A DNA stretch of 64,000 nucleotides from an uncultured Acidimicrobiales bacterium (GCA_958296055.1 CATQHS010000001.1:62001-126000), one strand, 5' to 3'. Shown: positions 50,740 to 60,663, numbered from the stretch's first letter. Numbers and translations: made by a program. The notes: a model not told the origin generated them from the sequence alone.

Positions 50740-51849
50740 ATGCCGATAGTGGTGCGGAAGATCCCGTTCGAGTTCGTGACCGACACCGACGGGCTGCTGG
50801 CCGAGATCTCCTCGGGCTCGTTCACCGCCGATGAGATCATCGCCGTGGTCGGCAAGACCGAGGGCAACGGCGGCGTCAACGACTTCTCCCGGATCCTGGC
50901 CGACCGGGTGCTGCGCGACTTCTTGGTCGCCCACGGAACCCGGACCAGGGACGAGATCAACGAGATGCCGATCGTGTGGTCGGGCGGCACCGACGGCGTG
51001 ATCGCGCCCCACATGAACGTGTTCGCCCGGGTGGGCGGCGACGGCGGCAGCGGCGGCGGCGAGAAGCGCCTGGCGGTGGGGGTGGCCATGTCCGAGCCGA
51101 TCCTGCCCGAGGAGATCGGCCGGCTGGCGATGGTGGAGAAGGTGGCCGAGGGGGTGCGCCGAGCCATGACCGACGCCGGGATCGACGACCCGGCCGACGT
51201 CCACTTCGTGCAGTCCAAGACGCCGCTTCTGACCCGGGAGCGGATCGAGGACGCCCGGTCCCGGGGCCAGACGGTGGCGCTGGAGGACACCATGGAGTCG
51301 ATGGCGGTGTCCAACGCCACCGCCGCTTTGGGCATCGGCTACGCGGTGGGCGAGATCCCCCTCCCCCGCCCCGAGCAGATCGCCAAGGACTTGGACCTGT
51401 ACTCGTCGGTGGCGTCGTGCTCGTCGGGGGTGGAGCAGGTGGCGGGCCAGATCGTGGTGGTCGGCAACCGGGCCGGGGCCGGGGGCGACTTCCGCATCGG
51501 GCATTCAGTGATGAAAGACGCCCTGGACTTCGACGGCATCTACGACGCCATCCGCTCGGCTGGCCTGGACCTGCCCGAACGCCCCCACCCCAGCGACCTG
51601 GGCGACGCCCTGGTCAACTGCTTCATCAAGTGCGAGACCGACCCGTCGGGGCGGCTGCGGGGCCGGCGGCTGGTGTCGATCAACGACTCCGACATCCACC
51701 ACACCCACCACACCAAGGGGGCGGTGGGGGCGGTGGCGGCCGCCGCCACCGGCGACCCGGCCGTCTACTGCTCGGTGGCCGCCCTCCAGCAGGGCCCGGC
51801 CGGCGGCGGCATGGTGGCCGCCATAGTCGACATGTCCAAGGCCCCCTAA
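50740..51849 (+). CDS. Ring-opening amidohydrolase (barbiturase / cyanuric acid hydrolase family)
   Basis: GKTEGNGGVNDFSR; WSGGTDGVIAPHMNVFAR; SCSSGVEQVAGQIVVVGN; HHTHHTKGAVGAVAAAATGDPAVYCSVAALQQGPAGGG. Confidence 0.85.
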   Translation: MPIVVRKIPFEFVTDTDGLLAEISSGSFTADEIIAVVGKTEGNGGVNDFSRILADRVLRDFLVAHGTRTRDEINEMPIVWSGGTDGVIAPHMNVFARVGGDGGSGGGEKRLAVGVAMSEPILPEEIGRLAMVEKVAEGVRRAMTDAGIDDPADVHFVQSKTPLLTRERIEDARSRGQTVALEDTMESMAVSNATAALGIGYAVGEIPLPRPEQIAKDLDLYSSVASCSSGVEQVAGQIVVVGNRAGAGGDFRIGHSVMKDALDFDGIYDAIRSAGLDLPERPHPSDLGDALVNCFIKCETDPSGRLRGRRLVSINDSDIHHTHHTKGAVGAVAAAATGDPAVYCSVAALQQGPAGGGMVAAIVDMSKAP

Positions 51850-51947
51850 CCGTTTTTCTGAGCAAGGATTGTCGCTATACGACAACGGATGCTCAGCAAA
51901 CCTGGGGGGCTTCGCGTTTCCCGGCCGGCGGGTCCTGTCACGGGCGC

Positions 51948-51974
51948 GGGTTTTGCCGCGGGGCGGCAAAACCC
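51948..51974. terminator. Bidirectional hairpin between convergent genes
   Basis: gggttttgccg-cgggg-cggcaaaaccc: 11-bp perfect stem, 5-nt loop, with outer cacggg/cccgtg arms. Confidence 0.7.
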
Positions 51975-52072
51975 TGGCCCCCGTGCCACCCCCCGGCCTG
52001 GCTCTTCGACTTTGACCAGGGCGGACTTCCGGCAAAGTCGGGAGTCAGCCTCAGTGACGGCTGTGGCGACTC

Positions 52073-53044
52073 TTATCGCTCCAGCGGCGGGATGTAGAAG
52101 TGGGGGTCGGTGCCGAGGGACTCGTAGCCGATGGCGCGGATGTCGTCTAGGACTACTTGCAGCATGTTTGACTGGCGGGAGTCTCCGCCGGCGGCTCGGA
52201 AGGCTTCCCTGGCCAGCATGACGCAAGCCCCGGCGAGGTTCACGAGGCTGATTTTTTGCGCCTCCGCTTCAGCCCACTGTTTCTCAAGGTAGTTGCTGTA
52301 GTTGCTCTTGGCGTACCACTGCGAGATTTCACGGGTGGTCAGTCCGGCGGCGTCAACCGCCTGACGCAGGCCGTCTGCCAGTAGGTGATCCTGCAATTGG
52401 TCTAACAGGTTGGCGATGTCGTGGACCCTCTCCGGCGGGGTTCCTTCTAGCGCGACCAACAATTTGATTGACGCTTCGATCACCCGGGCGGCGTCTCCGC
52501 ACAGCTTGCGCATCCGGTTCAGCCGATAATGCTCTTTGTCTTCGGGCTCCGCCGTCGCCTCATATTTGTCTGGGGCCAGACGCCCACTTAGGTCAATGCA
52601 ATGATCGACAACGTCATCGAACCGCCGTTTGGCTTCTTCGAGGTTGCTGTCCACGCGGCCGATCTCTTTTTCCCAGTCGGGACTAACGGCTGGCGTGCCG
52701 TCGATCAGCGCCACCGCGTAACTGGCTATGGACGCCTCGAACGATGCCGAGACTTCGGTGGTGCGCTTGCGCCACTCCGGGAAGTCGGTCACATGCACGT
52801 GCACCGGATGTCCGACTCTTTCCCGCGTCTCCGTCATCAACGTCGCCTGCCGGTCCCAGCGGTCGGAGTAGTCGCCCAGGTCGTCGAAGATGGCCACCAG
52901 ATCGATGTCGCTGTGGACTTTGGCGGTGCCTCTGGCCACTGAGCCGTACAGCAGCACCCGGGTGGCCCCGTGAGCAGCGACCGTCTCCGCGGCCCGCTGA
53001 GCGTCCTCGCTCGTCGGCGGATTCCTGACCAGCACAGCCATCAA
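52073..53044 (-). CDS. Minimal nucleotidyltransferase fused to HEPN-like domain
   Basis: N-term LLYGSVARGTAKVHSDIDLVAIFDD (GSxARGx5SDIDL); C-term helical VIEASIKLLVALEGTPPERVHDIANLLDQL...LAREAFRAAGG. Confidence 0.78.
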   Translation of the reverse strand: MMAVLVRNPPTSEDAQRAAETVAAHGATRVLLYGSVARGTAKVHSDIDLVAIFDDLGDYSDRWDRQATLMTETRERVGHPVHVHVTDFPEWRKRTTEVSASFEASIASYAVALIDGTPAVSPDWEKEIGRVDSNLEEAKRRFDDVVDHCIDLSGRLAPDKYEATAEPEDKEHYRLNRMRKLCGDAARVIEASIKLLVALEGTPPERVHDIANLLDQLQDHLLADGLRQAVDAAGLTTREISQWYAKSNYSNYLEKQWAEAEAQKISLVNLAGACVMLAREAFRAAGGDSRQSNMLQVVLDDIRAIGYESLGTDPHFYIPPLER

Positions 53045-53171
53045 AGTTCAGGATAGTGCGGTCAGGTTGAGCCAGAAGTTGGCTCGTTCTCACCAGCGCG
53101 CCTCCGCCTAGCTGTTTTCGACCAAGCGGGGAAGCGGGTGCCGACGATACTGGAGCCGGTGCCCTCTCCCA

Positions 53172-53199
53172 ACCCGATGGCCCACCTCGGCCATCGGGT
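53172..53199. terminator. Strong inverted repeat downstream of minus-strand ORF
   Basis: acccgatggcc-cacctc-ggccatcgggt: 11-bp perfect stem, 6-nt loop. Confidence 0.6.
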
Positions 53200-53205
53200 G
53201 GCGGC

Positions 53206-53543
53206 TCAGGTCGGGGCGGCGGTGAGGGACTGCCAGCAGACGAGATGGACGTCGTCGGCGGTGATCTCCGGGAGGGGCTCGGGGGTGGAGTAGGGCTCTA
53301 GGCCGAGGTCGTCGATGACGGCGAGGATGCGAGCGGGGCAGGCATGTCCAACAAGGCGCGGATGTCCGGCAGGTCGCGGGGCGGCCTGTCGAGCAGATTC
53401 TCCCACGTCGCCTGTGCTTCAGCGTCTAGGACGAGTCCGGCCCGGCTCGTCAGAGCGTCAGCGCTGTCGGCTGGCGTCGCCGCAGAAGCAGACGCGGGCG
53501 GCGATCCGGGTTGGATGCTTGCATCAACCACCAAGCCGAACAC
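53206..53543 (-). pseudogene. Short frameshifted ORF, possible antitoxin-like remnant
   Basis: LDAEAQATWENLLDRPPRDLPDIRALLDMPA in one frame, RILAVIDDLGLEPYSTPEPLPEITADDVHLVCWQSL in another; join near 53340. Confidence 0.3.
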
Positions 53544-53547
53544 TCCT

Positions 53548-54633
53548 TCAAGAGCGGGGGGCGCGGTCTATTTGGCGGCGGCGGCGCTCGGCCACTATTT
53601 CGGCGAACACGGAGCGGGTCTGTTCGACGCTCTCGATGGGCTCCTCCGCGAAGCGGTCGCTGGGCCAGCCGGGCCAGGAGGCGTACTCCTGGGCGTACAT
53701 CTCGGCCCGCAGCGTCACCGGGTGGAAGGGCTTGGCCCGGGCCCGGCGCAACGCCTCCAGGTCGATCGGGCCCTTGATGGTGGCTTCCCCTCCCCCGTTG
53801 ACCTTGTTCAAGACGCTGCCGTCGAAGCTGTGCACGGACGAGTCGCCGTGGGAGCCGTGCAGGCCCCGGGTGGCACCCTCGTACATCCCGATGTTGGCCA
53901 TGGCCAGATAGCACTTGTTCTCGTAAGCCCGGGCTGTCCGCAGCGCCTCCCAATTGCGCACATCGCCGTGGCTCATGTTGTGGGGCTCCGACGTTAGGTG
54001 CAACAGCACCTCGGCCCCGTTCATCATGGTGCAGCGGGCATTCTCGGGGAAGCCGAGCTCGCCGCAGGTAATCAGCCCGATGCCCCCCAGCGGGGTGCGG
54101 GCCACCGGGAACAGGGCCAGCCGGCCGTAGCGCTCGACGAACTCGCTGTATATGTCCGACGGCGTGGTGTAGGGGAACACCCAGGCGTTGTTGTTGTTCT
54201 TCCAGTGCTTGATGACGATCTCGCCGTCGGGGGCGACCAGAAAGGACGTGTTGAAGAACCGGCCCGGGAAGTCGGAGTGGACCTCCATCATGTTGGCCGC
54301 GATATAGAGGCCCCGCTGCCGGGCCTTGTCGGCGATCAGCTCGGTGTAGGGGCCCGGGATGGGGCTGGCGATCTCGATCCACTGGGCCAGCGACAGCTTC
54401 TCCCAGCGGGCGTTGATCGAGTACTCGGGCATCACCACCAAGCGCACCTCGGAGTTGCCGAAGGCGGTGACGTAGTCGATCATCTCGAAGGCCCGGGCCA
54501 GGTTGGCCCGGATGTCGCGGTCGCGCTGGGCGGCGTCGAGCGAGACGGCCCGGGCCCGGGTCTGCAGGCAGGCCACCTCGTAGTGGGTGATCGCGGGGGC
54601 GGCGGGGCTGTCGTGGTCGGGCATGGGGTCCAT
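53548..54633 (-). CDS. Nitrilase-superfamily carbon-nitrogen hydrolase
   Basis: LVVMPEYSIN (E), IVIKHWKNNN (K), GLITCGELGFPENAR (C). Confidence 0.88.
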   Translation of the reverse strand: MDPMPDHDSPAAPAITHYEVACLQTRARAVSLDAAQRDRDIRANLARAFEMIDYVTAFGNSEVRLVVMPEYSINARWEKLSLAQWIEIASPIPGPYTELIADKARQRGLYIAANMMEVHSDFPGRFFNTSFLVAPDGEIVIKHWKNNNNAWVFPYTTPSDIYSEFVERYGRLALFPVARTPLGGIGLITCGELGFPENARCTMMNGAEVLLHLTSEPHNMSHGDVRNWEALRTARAYENKCYLAMANIGMYEGATRGLHGSHGDSSVHSFDGSVLNKVNGGGEATIKGPIDLEALRRARAKPFHPVTLRAEMYAQEYASWPGWPSDRFAEEPIESVEQTRSVFAEIVAERRRRQIDRAPRS

Positions 54634-54635
54634 TT

Positions 54636-56246
54636 TTACAGGATGGCGGCGACGGCTTCGCGGCGGCGGTCGGCGGCGGCGATGGGCGAGCCGTCGGGGC
54701 CGAGGCCGACCGCGGTCAGGCTGCCGAACAGCTCGACGTCGTCCGGGCCGGTCAGCGCTACGTCGTGGCCCCGGTTCCGCAGCCGCCGGGCCGCCTCCGG
54801 GCCCAGGGCTGGTTCGAGGTGCAGACGCCGGTCGGCGCCGGGCCGGCGGGGCGCGCCCGACAGCCAGCGGGGGGCGTCAATGGCGGCCTGAAGGCCCATG
54901 CCGCCGTCCACCATGTTGGCGATTACTTGGAAGTTGGTCTGGAACTGGCCTCTCCCGCCGGGCGTGGCCCCCATCACCGCCGGCGCCCCGGCGCGCTCCA
55001 CCAAAAAGGCGTGCAGGGTGTGCAGCGGCCGCCGGCCGCCGGATACCTGGCCGGGGCCGGTGCCGACGGTCTGGTTGGCCAGCCGGTCGTTGAACAGCAC
55101 CCCGGTGGCCGGGTCGAGTTCCCGGGACCCGAACTCGTTGAAGAGGCTGTGTATGATCACCGCCTGCTGGCCCCGGCCGTCGGCGGCGGCCACACAAGTG
55201 GTGTCGGCCCCGGCGGCCAGCCCGCCCGCGGCCTGCTCAGGACTTGTCGCCTGGCCGAGCCCGGCGGCCGGGTGGGCCAGTTCCTCCGGCAGCGCCTCCA
55301 ACAGCCCCCGTACTCGGGCCTCGACGTGCTCGTCGGACAGCAGGCGCTCGGCCCGTTCGGCCGCGCCGGGGTCGTCGCCCAGTACGGCCAGGGCGTCGGC
55401 TAGGGCCGCGTGCTTGCACCGGACCATGGCGTCGATCCGCTTCGGGTCGCCGGGGTCGGTGCTCCCCAGGCCGAGCCGCTCGTACAGGCGCAGCTCCAGC
55501 AGGGCCACGCAGCCCAGCGAGACCGGCGGATGGACGGCGACGGTCGCGCCCCGGTAGGCGGCGGTGATCGGCTCGACCCACTGGCTTGAATGAGAGGCCA
55601 GGTCGTCGGGGTCGAGCACTCCCCCGCGGCCCCGGACGAAGGCGGTCATGGCCTCGGCCGCCTGCCCCCGATAGAAGGCGGCGGGGCCGTCGGCGGCGAC
55701 CACCTCAAGGGTGTCGGCTAAGGCGGGCAAGGCCAGAGTCCGGTCGGGGCGGGCCAGGGCATCCTCCAGGCACTGGCGCAGCGTCGAGTTGCTCTCCAGG
55801 TTGGGCGCGACCCGCTCGGCTGCTCGGCCCAGCTCGCCCGACAGCTCGACCCCAGCCCGGGCCAGCTCAACGGCCGGGGCGAACAGCTCGGCCAAGGGCA
55901 GGGCCCCGTAGCGGGTGTGGGCCTGGCCGACGGCGTCGGCGAAGCCGGGCACAGCCACCGAGATGGGGCCGAACCGGGGTGCCTTCGAGCCCGACTTCAC
56001 CGCGGCTTCGAGCCGGGCCGGGGCGGCGCCGCTGCCGTTGAGGGCAACGACCCGGCCCGACGGCTCGCGCACCAGCACGAAGGCGTCGCCACCGATGCCG
56101 CCCCACGGGAACTCCACCACGCACTGCACGGCAGCCGCGGCCACGGCGGCGTCCACCGCGCTGCCCCCACGGCTGAGCGCGTCGAGGGCGGCGGCAACTG
56201 CGGCCGGGCTGCCCGCAGCCGCCGCCCCGCCGGGTTCGGGGGTCAC
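54636..56246 (-). CDS. Gamma-glutamyltransferase family protein
   Basis: GTG start overlapping ridA stop; GGSAVDAAVAAAAVQCVVEFPWGGIGGDAF; DTTCVAAADGRGQQAVIIHSLFNEFGSRELDPATGVLFNDR. Confidence 0.88.
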   Translation of the reverse strand: MTPEPGGAAAAGSPAAVAAALDALSRGGSAVDAAVAAAAVQCVVEFPWGGIGGDAFVLVREPSGRVVALNGSGAAPARLEAAVKSGSKAPRFGPISVAVPGFADAVGQAHTRYGALPLAELFAPAVELARAGVELSGELGRAAERVAPNLESNSTLRQCLEDALARPDRTLALPALADTLEVVAADGPAAFYRGQAAEAMTAFVRGRGGVLDPDDLASHSSQWVEPITAAYRGATVAVHPPVSLGCVALLELRLYERLGLGSTDPGDPKRIDAMVRCKHAALADALAVLGDDPGAAERAERLLSDEHVEARVRGLLEALPEELAHPAAGLGQATSPEQAAGGLAAGADTTCVAAADGRGQQAVIIHSLFNEFGSRELDPATGVLFNDRLANQTVGTGPGQVSGGRRPLHTLHAFLVERAGAPAVMGATPGGRGQFQTNFQVIANMVDGGMGLQAAIDAPRWLSGAPRRPGADRRLHLEPALGPEAARRLRNRGHDVALTGPDDVELFGSLTAVGLGPDGSPIAAADRRREAVAAIL

Positions 56247-56629
56247 TCGAGGACGGCGACGGCTTCGATCTCCACCAGCATCTCGGGGTTCTTGAGCCGG
56301 CTGACGAAGACCGACGACCTCGGCGGCCGGGGCTCGGCGAACCGCTCGATCCACACCTGGTTGAGGGGGCCGGTGTTCGTTCCCTCCTTGATGAACACGG
56401 TGAGCTTCACCACATCGGCCAGGGAGGCGCCCGCCTCGGCCAGGATGGCCTCGATGTTGCGCAGCGCCCAGTCGGTCTGCTCGCCGATGTCGCCCATCTG
56501 GCCGGTGTCGCGGTTGCGGCCGGCCTGGCCGGCGGTGAAGACCAGGTTGCCGACCCTCACCCCCTGGCTGAACGGGCCGGTCGGGGTGGGGGCGTTGCTG
56601 GTGTGGATGCTGGTACGGGGCATGGTCAC
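56243..56629 (-). CDS. RidA/YjgF family protein
   Basis: PTPTGPFSQGVRVGNLVFTAGQAGRN...QTDWALRNIEAILAEAGASLADVVKLTVFI...PPRSSVFVSRL. Confidence 0.9.
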   Translation of the reverse strand: MTMPRTSIHTSNAPTPTGPFSQGVRVGNLVFTAGQAGRNRDTGQMGDIGEQTDWALRNIEAILAEAGASLADVVKLTVFIKEGTNTGPLNQVWIERFAEPRPPRSSVFVSRLKNPEMLVEIEAVAVLE

Positions 56630-56695
56630 CTCTGGGGCTTGGGTCAGGACGGGGTGGGGGCGGTCACCGGATGCGGTGCCGGGATCGGGCCCGGC

Positions 56696-57721
56696 TCACC
56701 TCCCGGGCTCGAGGGTGGTGGCCGGGGCCGGGATCTCCGCCCAGTGGTGGCAGGCCACCCGATGCGACCGGTCCTCGCCGTCGGCGGCTCCGGCGACGAC
56801 CTCGGCGGCGGGCACGACGATGCGGCACGGGTCGTCCGTCGCGTAGGGGCAGCGGGTTTGGTAGGCGCATCCGGCGGGCGGGTCGAGCAGGCTGGGGATC
56901 TCGCCGGCGGCCAGGCGCTCCACGAGCTGGAGGCGCTCGTGGCCCCCGGTGTCGGCGTGGAGGATGGCGGCCACCAGCCCCTGGGTGTAGGGGTGGCGGG
57001 GATGGGCGAACAGATCCTCCACCGGCGCCTCCTCCACCATGCGGCCCAGATACATCACCCCCACCCGGTCGCTGAGGTGGCGCACCACGGCCAGATCGTG
57101 GGCGATGAACAAAAACGCCACCTCCAGGCGGTCCCTCAGGTCGGCCAGCAGGTTGAGGATCTGGGCCCTAATCGACACGTCCAGGGCCGAGACCGGCTCG
57201 TCGCACACCACCAGGCCCGGCTCGGTGATCAGTGCCCGGGCGATCCCGACCCGCTGCTGCTGGCCGCCGGAGAGCTGAACCGGCCGCCGGTCGAACAGCT
57301 CGTCGGGCAGGCCGACCAGCTCCATCATCTCCCGCACCTTGGCCTCCCGGTCCCGGCGGCCGGCCAGGTCGTGGACCCGCAGCGGCTCGCCGATGATCCG
57401 GCCCACGTTCATGCGCGGGTCCAGCGAGCCCCGGGGGTCCTGGAAGATCATGGGGCAGCGCCGCCGCAGCTTGCGCAGCTCCCGACCGTCCAGCTCGGCC
57501 AGGTCCCGTCCGAGCAGGCGCACCTGTCCGCTCTGGAAAGGGGTGAGCTTCAGCGCGGCCCGGGCCAGGGTGGACTTGCCGCAGCCGGTCTCGCCCACCA
57601 GCCCGAAGGTCTCGCCGGGCCCGATGTCCAGCGAGACCCCGTTCACCGCGGTGAAGGGCTGCCCGTCGTGGCTCCGGTATCGCACCACCAGATCCCGGAC
57701 GCTCAGCACCTCGCCGGTCAC
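56696..57721 (-). CDS. Oligopeptide/dipeptide-type ABC transporter ATP-binding protein (DppF/OppF-like)
   Basis: GETGCGKSTLARAALKL; LSGGQQQRVGIARAL; HPYTQGLVAAI; Cys-rich C-term; GTG start overlaps DppD stop. Confidence 0.92.
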   Translation of the reverse strand: MTGEVLSVRDLVVRYRSHDGQPFTAVNGVSLDIGPGETFGLVGETGCGKSTLARAALKLTPFQSGQVRLLGRDLAELDGRELRKLRRRCPMIFQDPRGSLDPRMNVGRIIGEPLRVHDLAGRRDREAKVREMMELVGLPDELFDRRPVQLSGGQQQRVGIARALITEPGLVVCDEPVSALDVSIRAQILNLLADLRDRLEVAFLFIAHDLAVVRHLSDRVGVMYLGRMVEEAPVEDLFAHPRHPYTQGLVAAILHADTGGHERLQLVERLAAGEIPSLLDPPAGCAYQTRCPYATDDPCRIVVPAAEVVAGAADGEDRSHRVACHHWAEIPAPATTLEPGR

Positions 57722-58761
57722 GGCTGCTCCCAGGGCTTGTCGGGCGCGGTCTCCCGCCGGGCCCGCTCCTCGGCCAGCCAGCAGGCCGAGTGGTGCGACG
57801 GCCCCAGCCGCACCGGCGGGGGGCGCTCGGCCGCGCAACGGTCCACAGCATGGGTGCAGCGGGGCTCGAACGGGCAGCCGGCGATCGGCTCGGTGAGGGC
57901 TGGGGGCTGGCCCTCGATGGGCCGCAGCCGCTTGTGGGCCCGGTGCTCGAAGCGGGGCACCAGCCGCAGCAGACCCTCGGTGTAGGGGTGGTTGGCCCGC
58001 TGGAACAGGTGGTCGGTCGGGCAGTGCTCCATGGGCTGGGCCGCGTACATCACCAGCACCCGGTCGGCGGTGGCGGCCACCACCCCGAAGTCGTGGGTGA
58101 TGACGATCAGGGCCATGCCCATCTCCCGGCGCAGCTCGTCGAGCAGCAACAGGATCTGGGCCTGCACGGTCACGTCCAAGGCGGTGGTGGGCTCGTCGGC
58201 GATGAGCAGCTTGGGCTCGCAGGCCACGGCGATGGCCACCATCACCCGCTGGCGCATCCCGCCGCTGAAGCTGTGGGGCAGTTCGTGGTAGCGGTTGGCC
58301 GCGTCGGGGATGCCGACCCGGTCCAGCAGCTCGACGGTGCGGCGGCGGGCGGCGTCCCGGGAGGCCCCGGTGTGGAAGCGCAGCGACTCGGCCACCTGCT
58401 CGCCGACGGGCATGACCGGGTTGAGCGAGGTGAGCGGGTCCTGGAAGATCATGCCGATCTGCCCGCCCCGCACCCGAGACATCTCGGTCTCGGAGAGCCG
58501 CAGCAGGTCGCGGCCCTCGAAGCGGACGGCGCCGGTGACGGTGACGTCGTCGAACAGCCCGAACAGGCGCAGGATGGACAGCGACCCCACCGTCTTGCCG
58601 CTGCCGCTCTCCCCCACGATGCCCAGAGCCTCGCCCCGGTCCAGCGTGTAAGAGAGACCGTCCACCGCCCGCACCACCCCGCGGCGGGTGTTGAACGACA
58701 CCGACAGGTCTTCCACCTCCAGCAGCGGCGGGGCCCCAGCCTCGGTGCCTGCGCCGGTCAT
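57718..58761 (-). CDS. Oligopeptide/dipeptide-type ABC transporter ATP-binding protein (DppD/OppD-like)
   Basis: [57 protein letters not shown]. Confidence 0.93.
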   Translation of the reverse strand: MTGAGTEAGAPPLLEVEDLSVSFNTRRGVVRAVDGLSYTLDRGEALGIVGESGSGKTVGSLSILRLFGLFDDVTVTGAVRFEGRDLLRLSETEMSRVRGGQIGMIFQDPLTSLNPVMPVGEQVAESLRFHTGASRDAARRRTVELLDRVGIPDAANRYHELPHSFSGGMRQRVMVAIAVACEPKLLIADEPTTALDVTVQAQILLLLDELRREMGMALIVITHDFGVVAATADRVLVMYAAQPMEHCPTDHLFQRANHPYTEGLLRLVPRFEHRAHKRLRPIEGQPPALTEPIAGCPFEPRCTHAVDRCAAERPPPVRLGPSHHSACWLAEERARRETAPDKPWEQP

Positions 58762-58807
58762 GCCGCTGGGCTCGCGGTTCCGCCCGGCACTTCGGTGCCT
58801 GCGACCG

Positions 58808-59686
58808 TCATGCCGCGGCTCCGGCGTATTGCTCGAAGCGGCGCGACAGCATGTTCAGCGACAGCACCACCACGCCCAGCAGCACGCCGGGGAGGATGGT
58901 GAGCCACCAGGCCACGGTCAGCAGCGGCCGGCCGTCGGCGATGAGCAGGCCCCAGGTCACGTCCGGGGGCTGCACCCCCACCCCCAGGAAGCTGAGCCCG
59001 GCCTCGGCCAGCATGACGTGGCCGATCTCCACCACGTACAGCACCAGGATGCGGGGCACGACGTTGGGCAGCACGTGGGTGAACAGCACGGCGGGCACGG
59101 TGCATCCGGTGGCCACCGCGGCCTCGATGTAGGTGGCCTCCCGCACCTGCAGCGTCTCGGCCCGCACCACCCGGGCGAAGATGGGCCACACCAGGGTGGG
59201 CAGCACCACGATCAGGATGACGACGCTGGGCCCGAGCATGCTCAGCAACAGGATGGCCACCAGGAACATGGGCATGGCCGTCTGGGCCTCGCCCAAGCGC
59301 ATGAGCAGCCGGTCGGGCAAGCCGCCGAAGTAGCCGGCCAGCATCCCGACGAGCACGCCCACCGCCGCGCCGATGGTGGTGGCGACCACGGCGATGTACA
59401 GGGTCAGTCGGGTGCCCCGGATCATCTGGGAGAACAGGTCCCGGCCCAGGGAGTCGGTGCCGGCCAGGTGGCGGCCGTCGTCGGAGACGGCCAGCGGCGA
59501 CAGCAGGCGGCGGAGCGGGTTCAGCCGGTCGGAGTCGAAGGGCATGAACAGTTCCGGAACGGCGGCCCAGGCCGCCATCAGGACCAAAAAGGCGGCGAAC
59601 ACCCACCACCCGTGGCCCCGCCAAGACCGCCGGGATCGGCCGGCCGCCGGCTCGGCCCGGGCTGCGGTCTCGGCCCCGGTCGCCAT
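58808..59686 (-). CDS. DppC-like permease
   Basis: HLAGTDSLGRDLFSQMIRGTRLTLYIAVVAT...EAGLSFLGVGVQPPDVTWGLLI. Confidence 0.93.
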   Translation of the reverse strand: MATGAETAARAEPAAGRSRRSWRGHGWWVFAAFLVLMAAWAAVPELFMPFDSDRLNPLRRLLSPLAVSDDGRHLAGTDSLGRDLFSQMIRGTRLTLYIAVVATTIGAAVGVLVGMLAGYFGGLPDRLLMRLGEAQTAMPMFLVAILLLSMLGPSVVILIVVLPTLVWPIFARVVRAETLQVREATYIEAAVATGCTVPAVLFTHVLPNVVPRILVLYVVEIGHVMLAEAGLSFLGVGVQPPDVTWGLLIADGRPLLTVAWWLTILPGVLLGVVVLSLNMLSRRFEQYAGAAA

Positions 59687-60663
59687 CAGCTCGCCTTCAC
59701 CCGGTTGTCGATGGCCCTATACATCAGGTCCACCAGCAGGTTGCTGGTGACGACGAAGGCGCCGGCGATGATCACCGCAGCCTGCAAGACGAAGAAGTCC
59801 TGGCGATGGGCGGCGTTGATCATCAGCGTGCCGATCCCGGGCCAGGCGAACACCCACTCGATGGCGAACACCGCCCCGCCCCACAGCCGCACGTACTCCC
59901 AGCCGGCGATGGTGGCGGTGGTGAGCCCGGTGTTGCGCAGCACGTGGCGCCACAGCACGGTCCGGCGGGGGAAGCCCTTGCTGCGGGCCACCAGGACGTA
60001 GGGCTTGGACATCTCTTCCACGGTGGCGGAGCGGACCAACTGGAAGATCCGGCCGCCGTGGACGATGGCCACGGTGGCCGCGGGCAAAACGATGCTGCTC
60101 CACCCCAACTTGCCCGAGGTGGGGAACAAGCCCAGCCGGAGGGAGAACACCACGATCAGCAGCAGCCCCAGCCAGAAGTTCGGCACCGACAGCGCCGCCA
60201 CCGAGGTCAGGTTGTTGACCCGGTCGAAGACAGATCCCGGCCGGGCCCCGGCCATTATCCCGCCGATTATGCCGAACACGGCGGCGCCGGCGATCCCGGC
60301 CAGGGTGAGCATGATGGTGTTGGGCAGAGCATCGAACACCGCGTTGAGGGCGGGCCGCTTCTGCCAGTGCGAGTCGCCGAAGTCGCCGGTGAACACGTCG
60401 ACGAAGTACTCGGCGAAGCGCTGGAGGAAGGGGTCGTCGAGGCCGAAGGCCCGGGCCAGGCGCTCCACCTCCTCGTCGGTGGCGTCCACCGGGGCGTACA
60501 CCAGGGCCGGGTCGCCGACCAGGTTGGTGAGCACGAAGATGACCGCCACCACCAGGGCCAGGGTGATGATCCCGTCCCGCAGACGGCGCAGGATCAGCAG
60601 GACCAAGCCCCCCGCCGCCGGCCCGTCGGGACGGCCGGCGGCGGGGGTTTGCGGGGTCGGCAT
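59686..60663 (-). CDS. DppB-like permease
   Basis: GDFGDSHWQKRPALNAVFDALPNTIMLTLAG...SVPNFWLGLLLIVVFSLRLGLFP...VLVARSKGFPRRTVLWRHVLRN. Confidence 0.93.
   Translation of the reverse strand: MPTPQTPAAGRPDGPAAGGLVLLILRRLRDGIITLALVVAVIFVLTNLVGDPALVYAPVDATDEEVERLARAFGLDDPFLQRFAEYFVDVFTGDFGDSHWQKRPALNAVFDALPNTIMLTLAGIAGAAVFGIIGGIMAGARPGSVFDRVNNLTSVAALSVPNFWLGLLLIVVFSLRLGLFPTSGKLGWSSIVLPAATVAIVHGGRIFQLVRSATVEEMSKPYVLVARSKGFPRRTVLWRHVLRNTGLTTATIAGWEYVRLWGGAVFAIEWVFAWPGIGTLMINAAHRQDFFVLQAAVIIAGAFVVTSNLLVDLMYRAIDNRVKAS

Noticed and set aside
49312-51504. 730-aa minus-strand ORF opposite livG/livF/ring-opening amidohydrolase
   Set aside because: Spans three real genes on the other strand, His/Gly-rich; shadow ORF.
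53206-53543. Toxin-antitoxin module next to the NTase-HEPN gene
   Set aside because: Two short frames in broken order, no family recognised with confidence; kept only as a low-confidence pseudogene feature.
58742-58816. Direct repeat ggtgcctgcg(c/a)c-gtcatgccg around dppD start and dppC end
   Set aside because: Short and imperfect; same class as the gene-end duplications but too weak to claim on its own.
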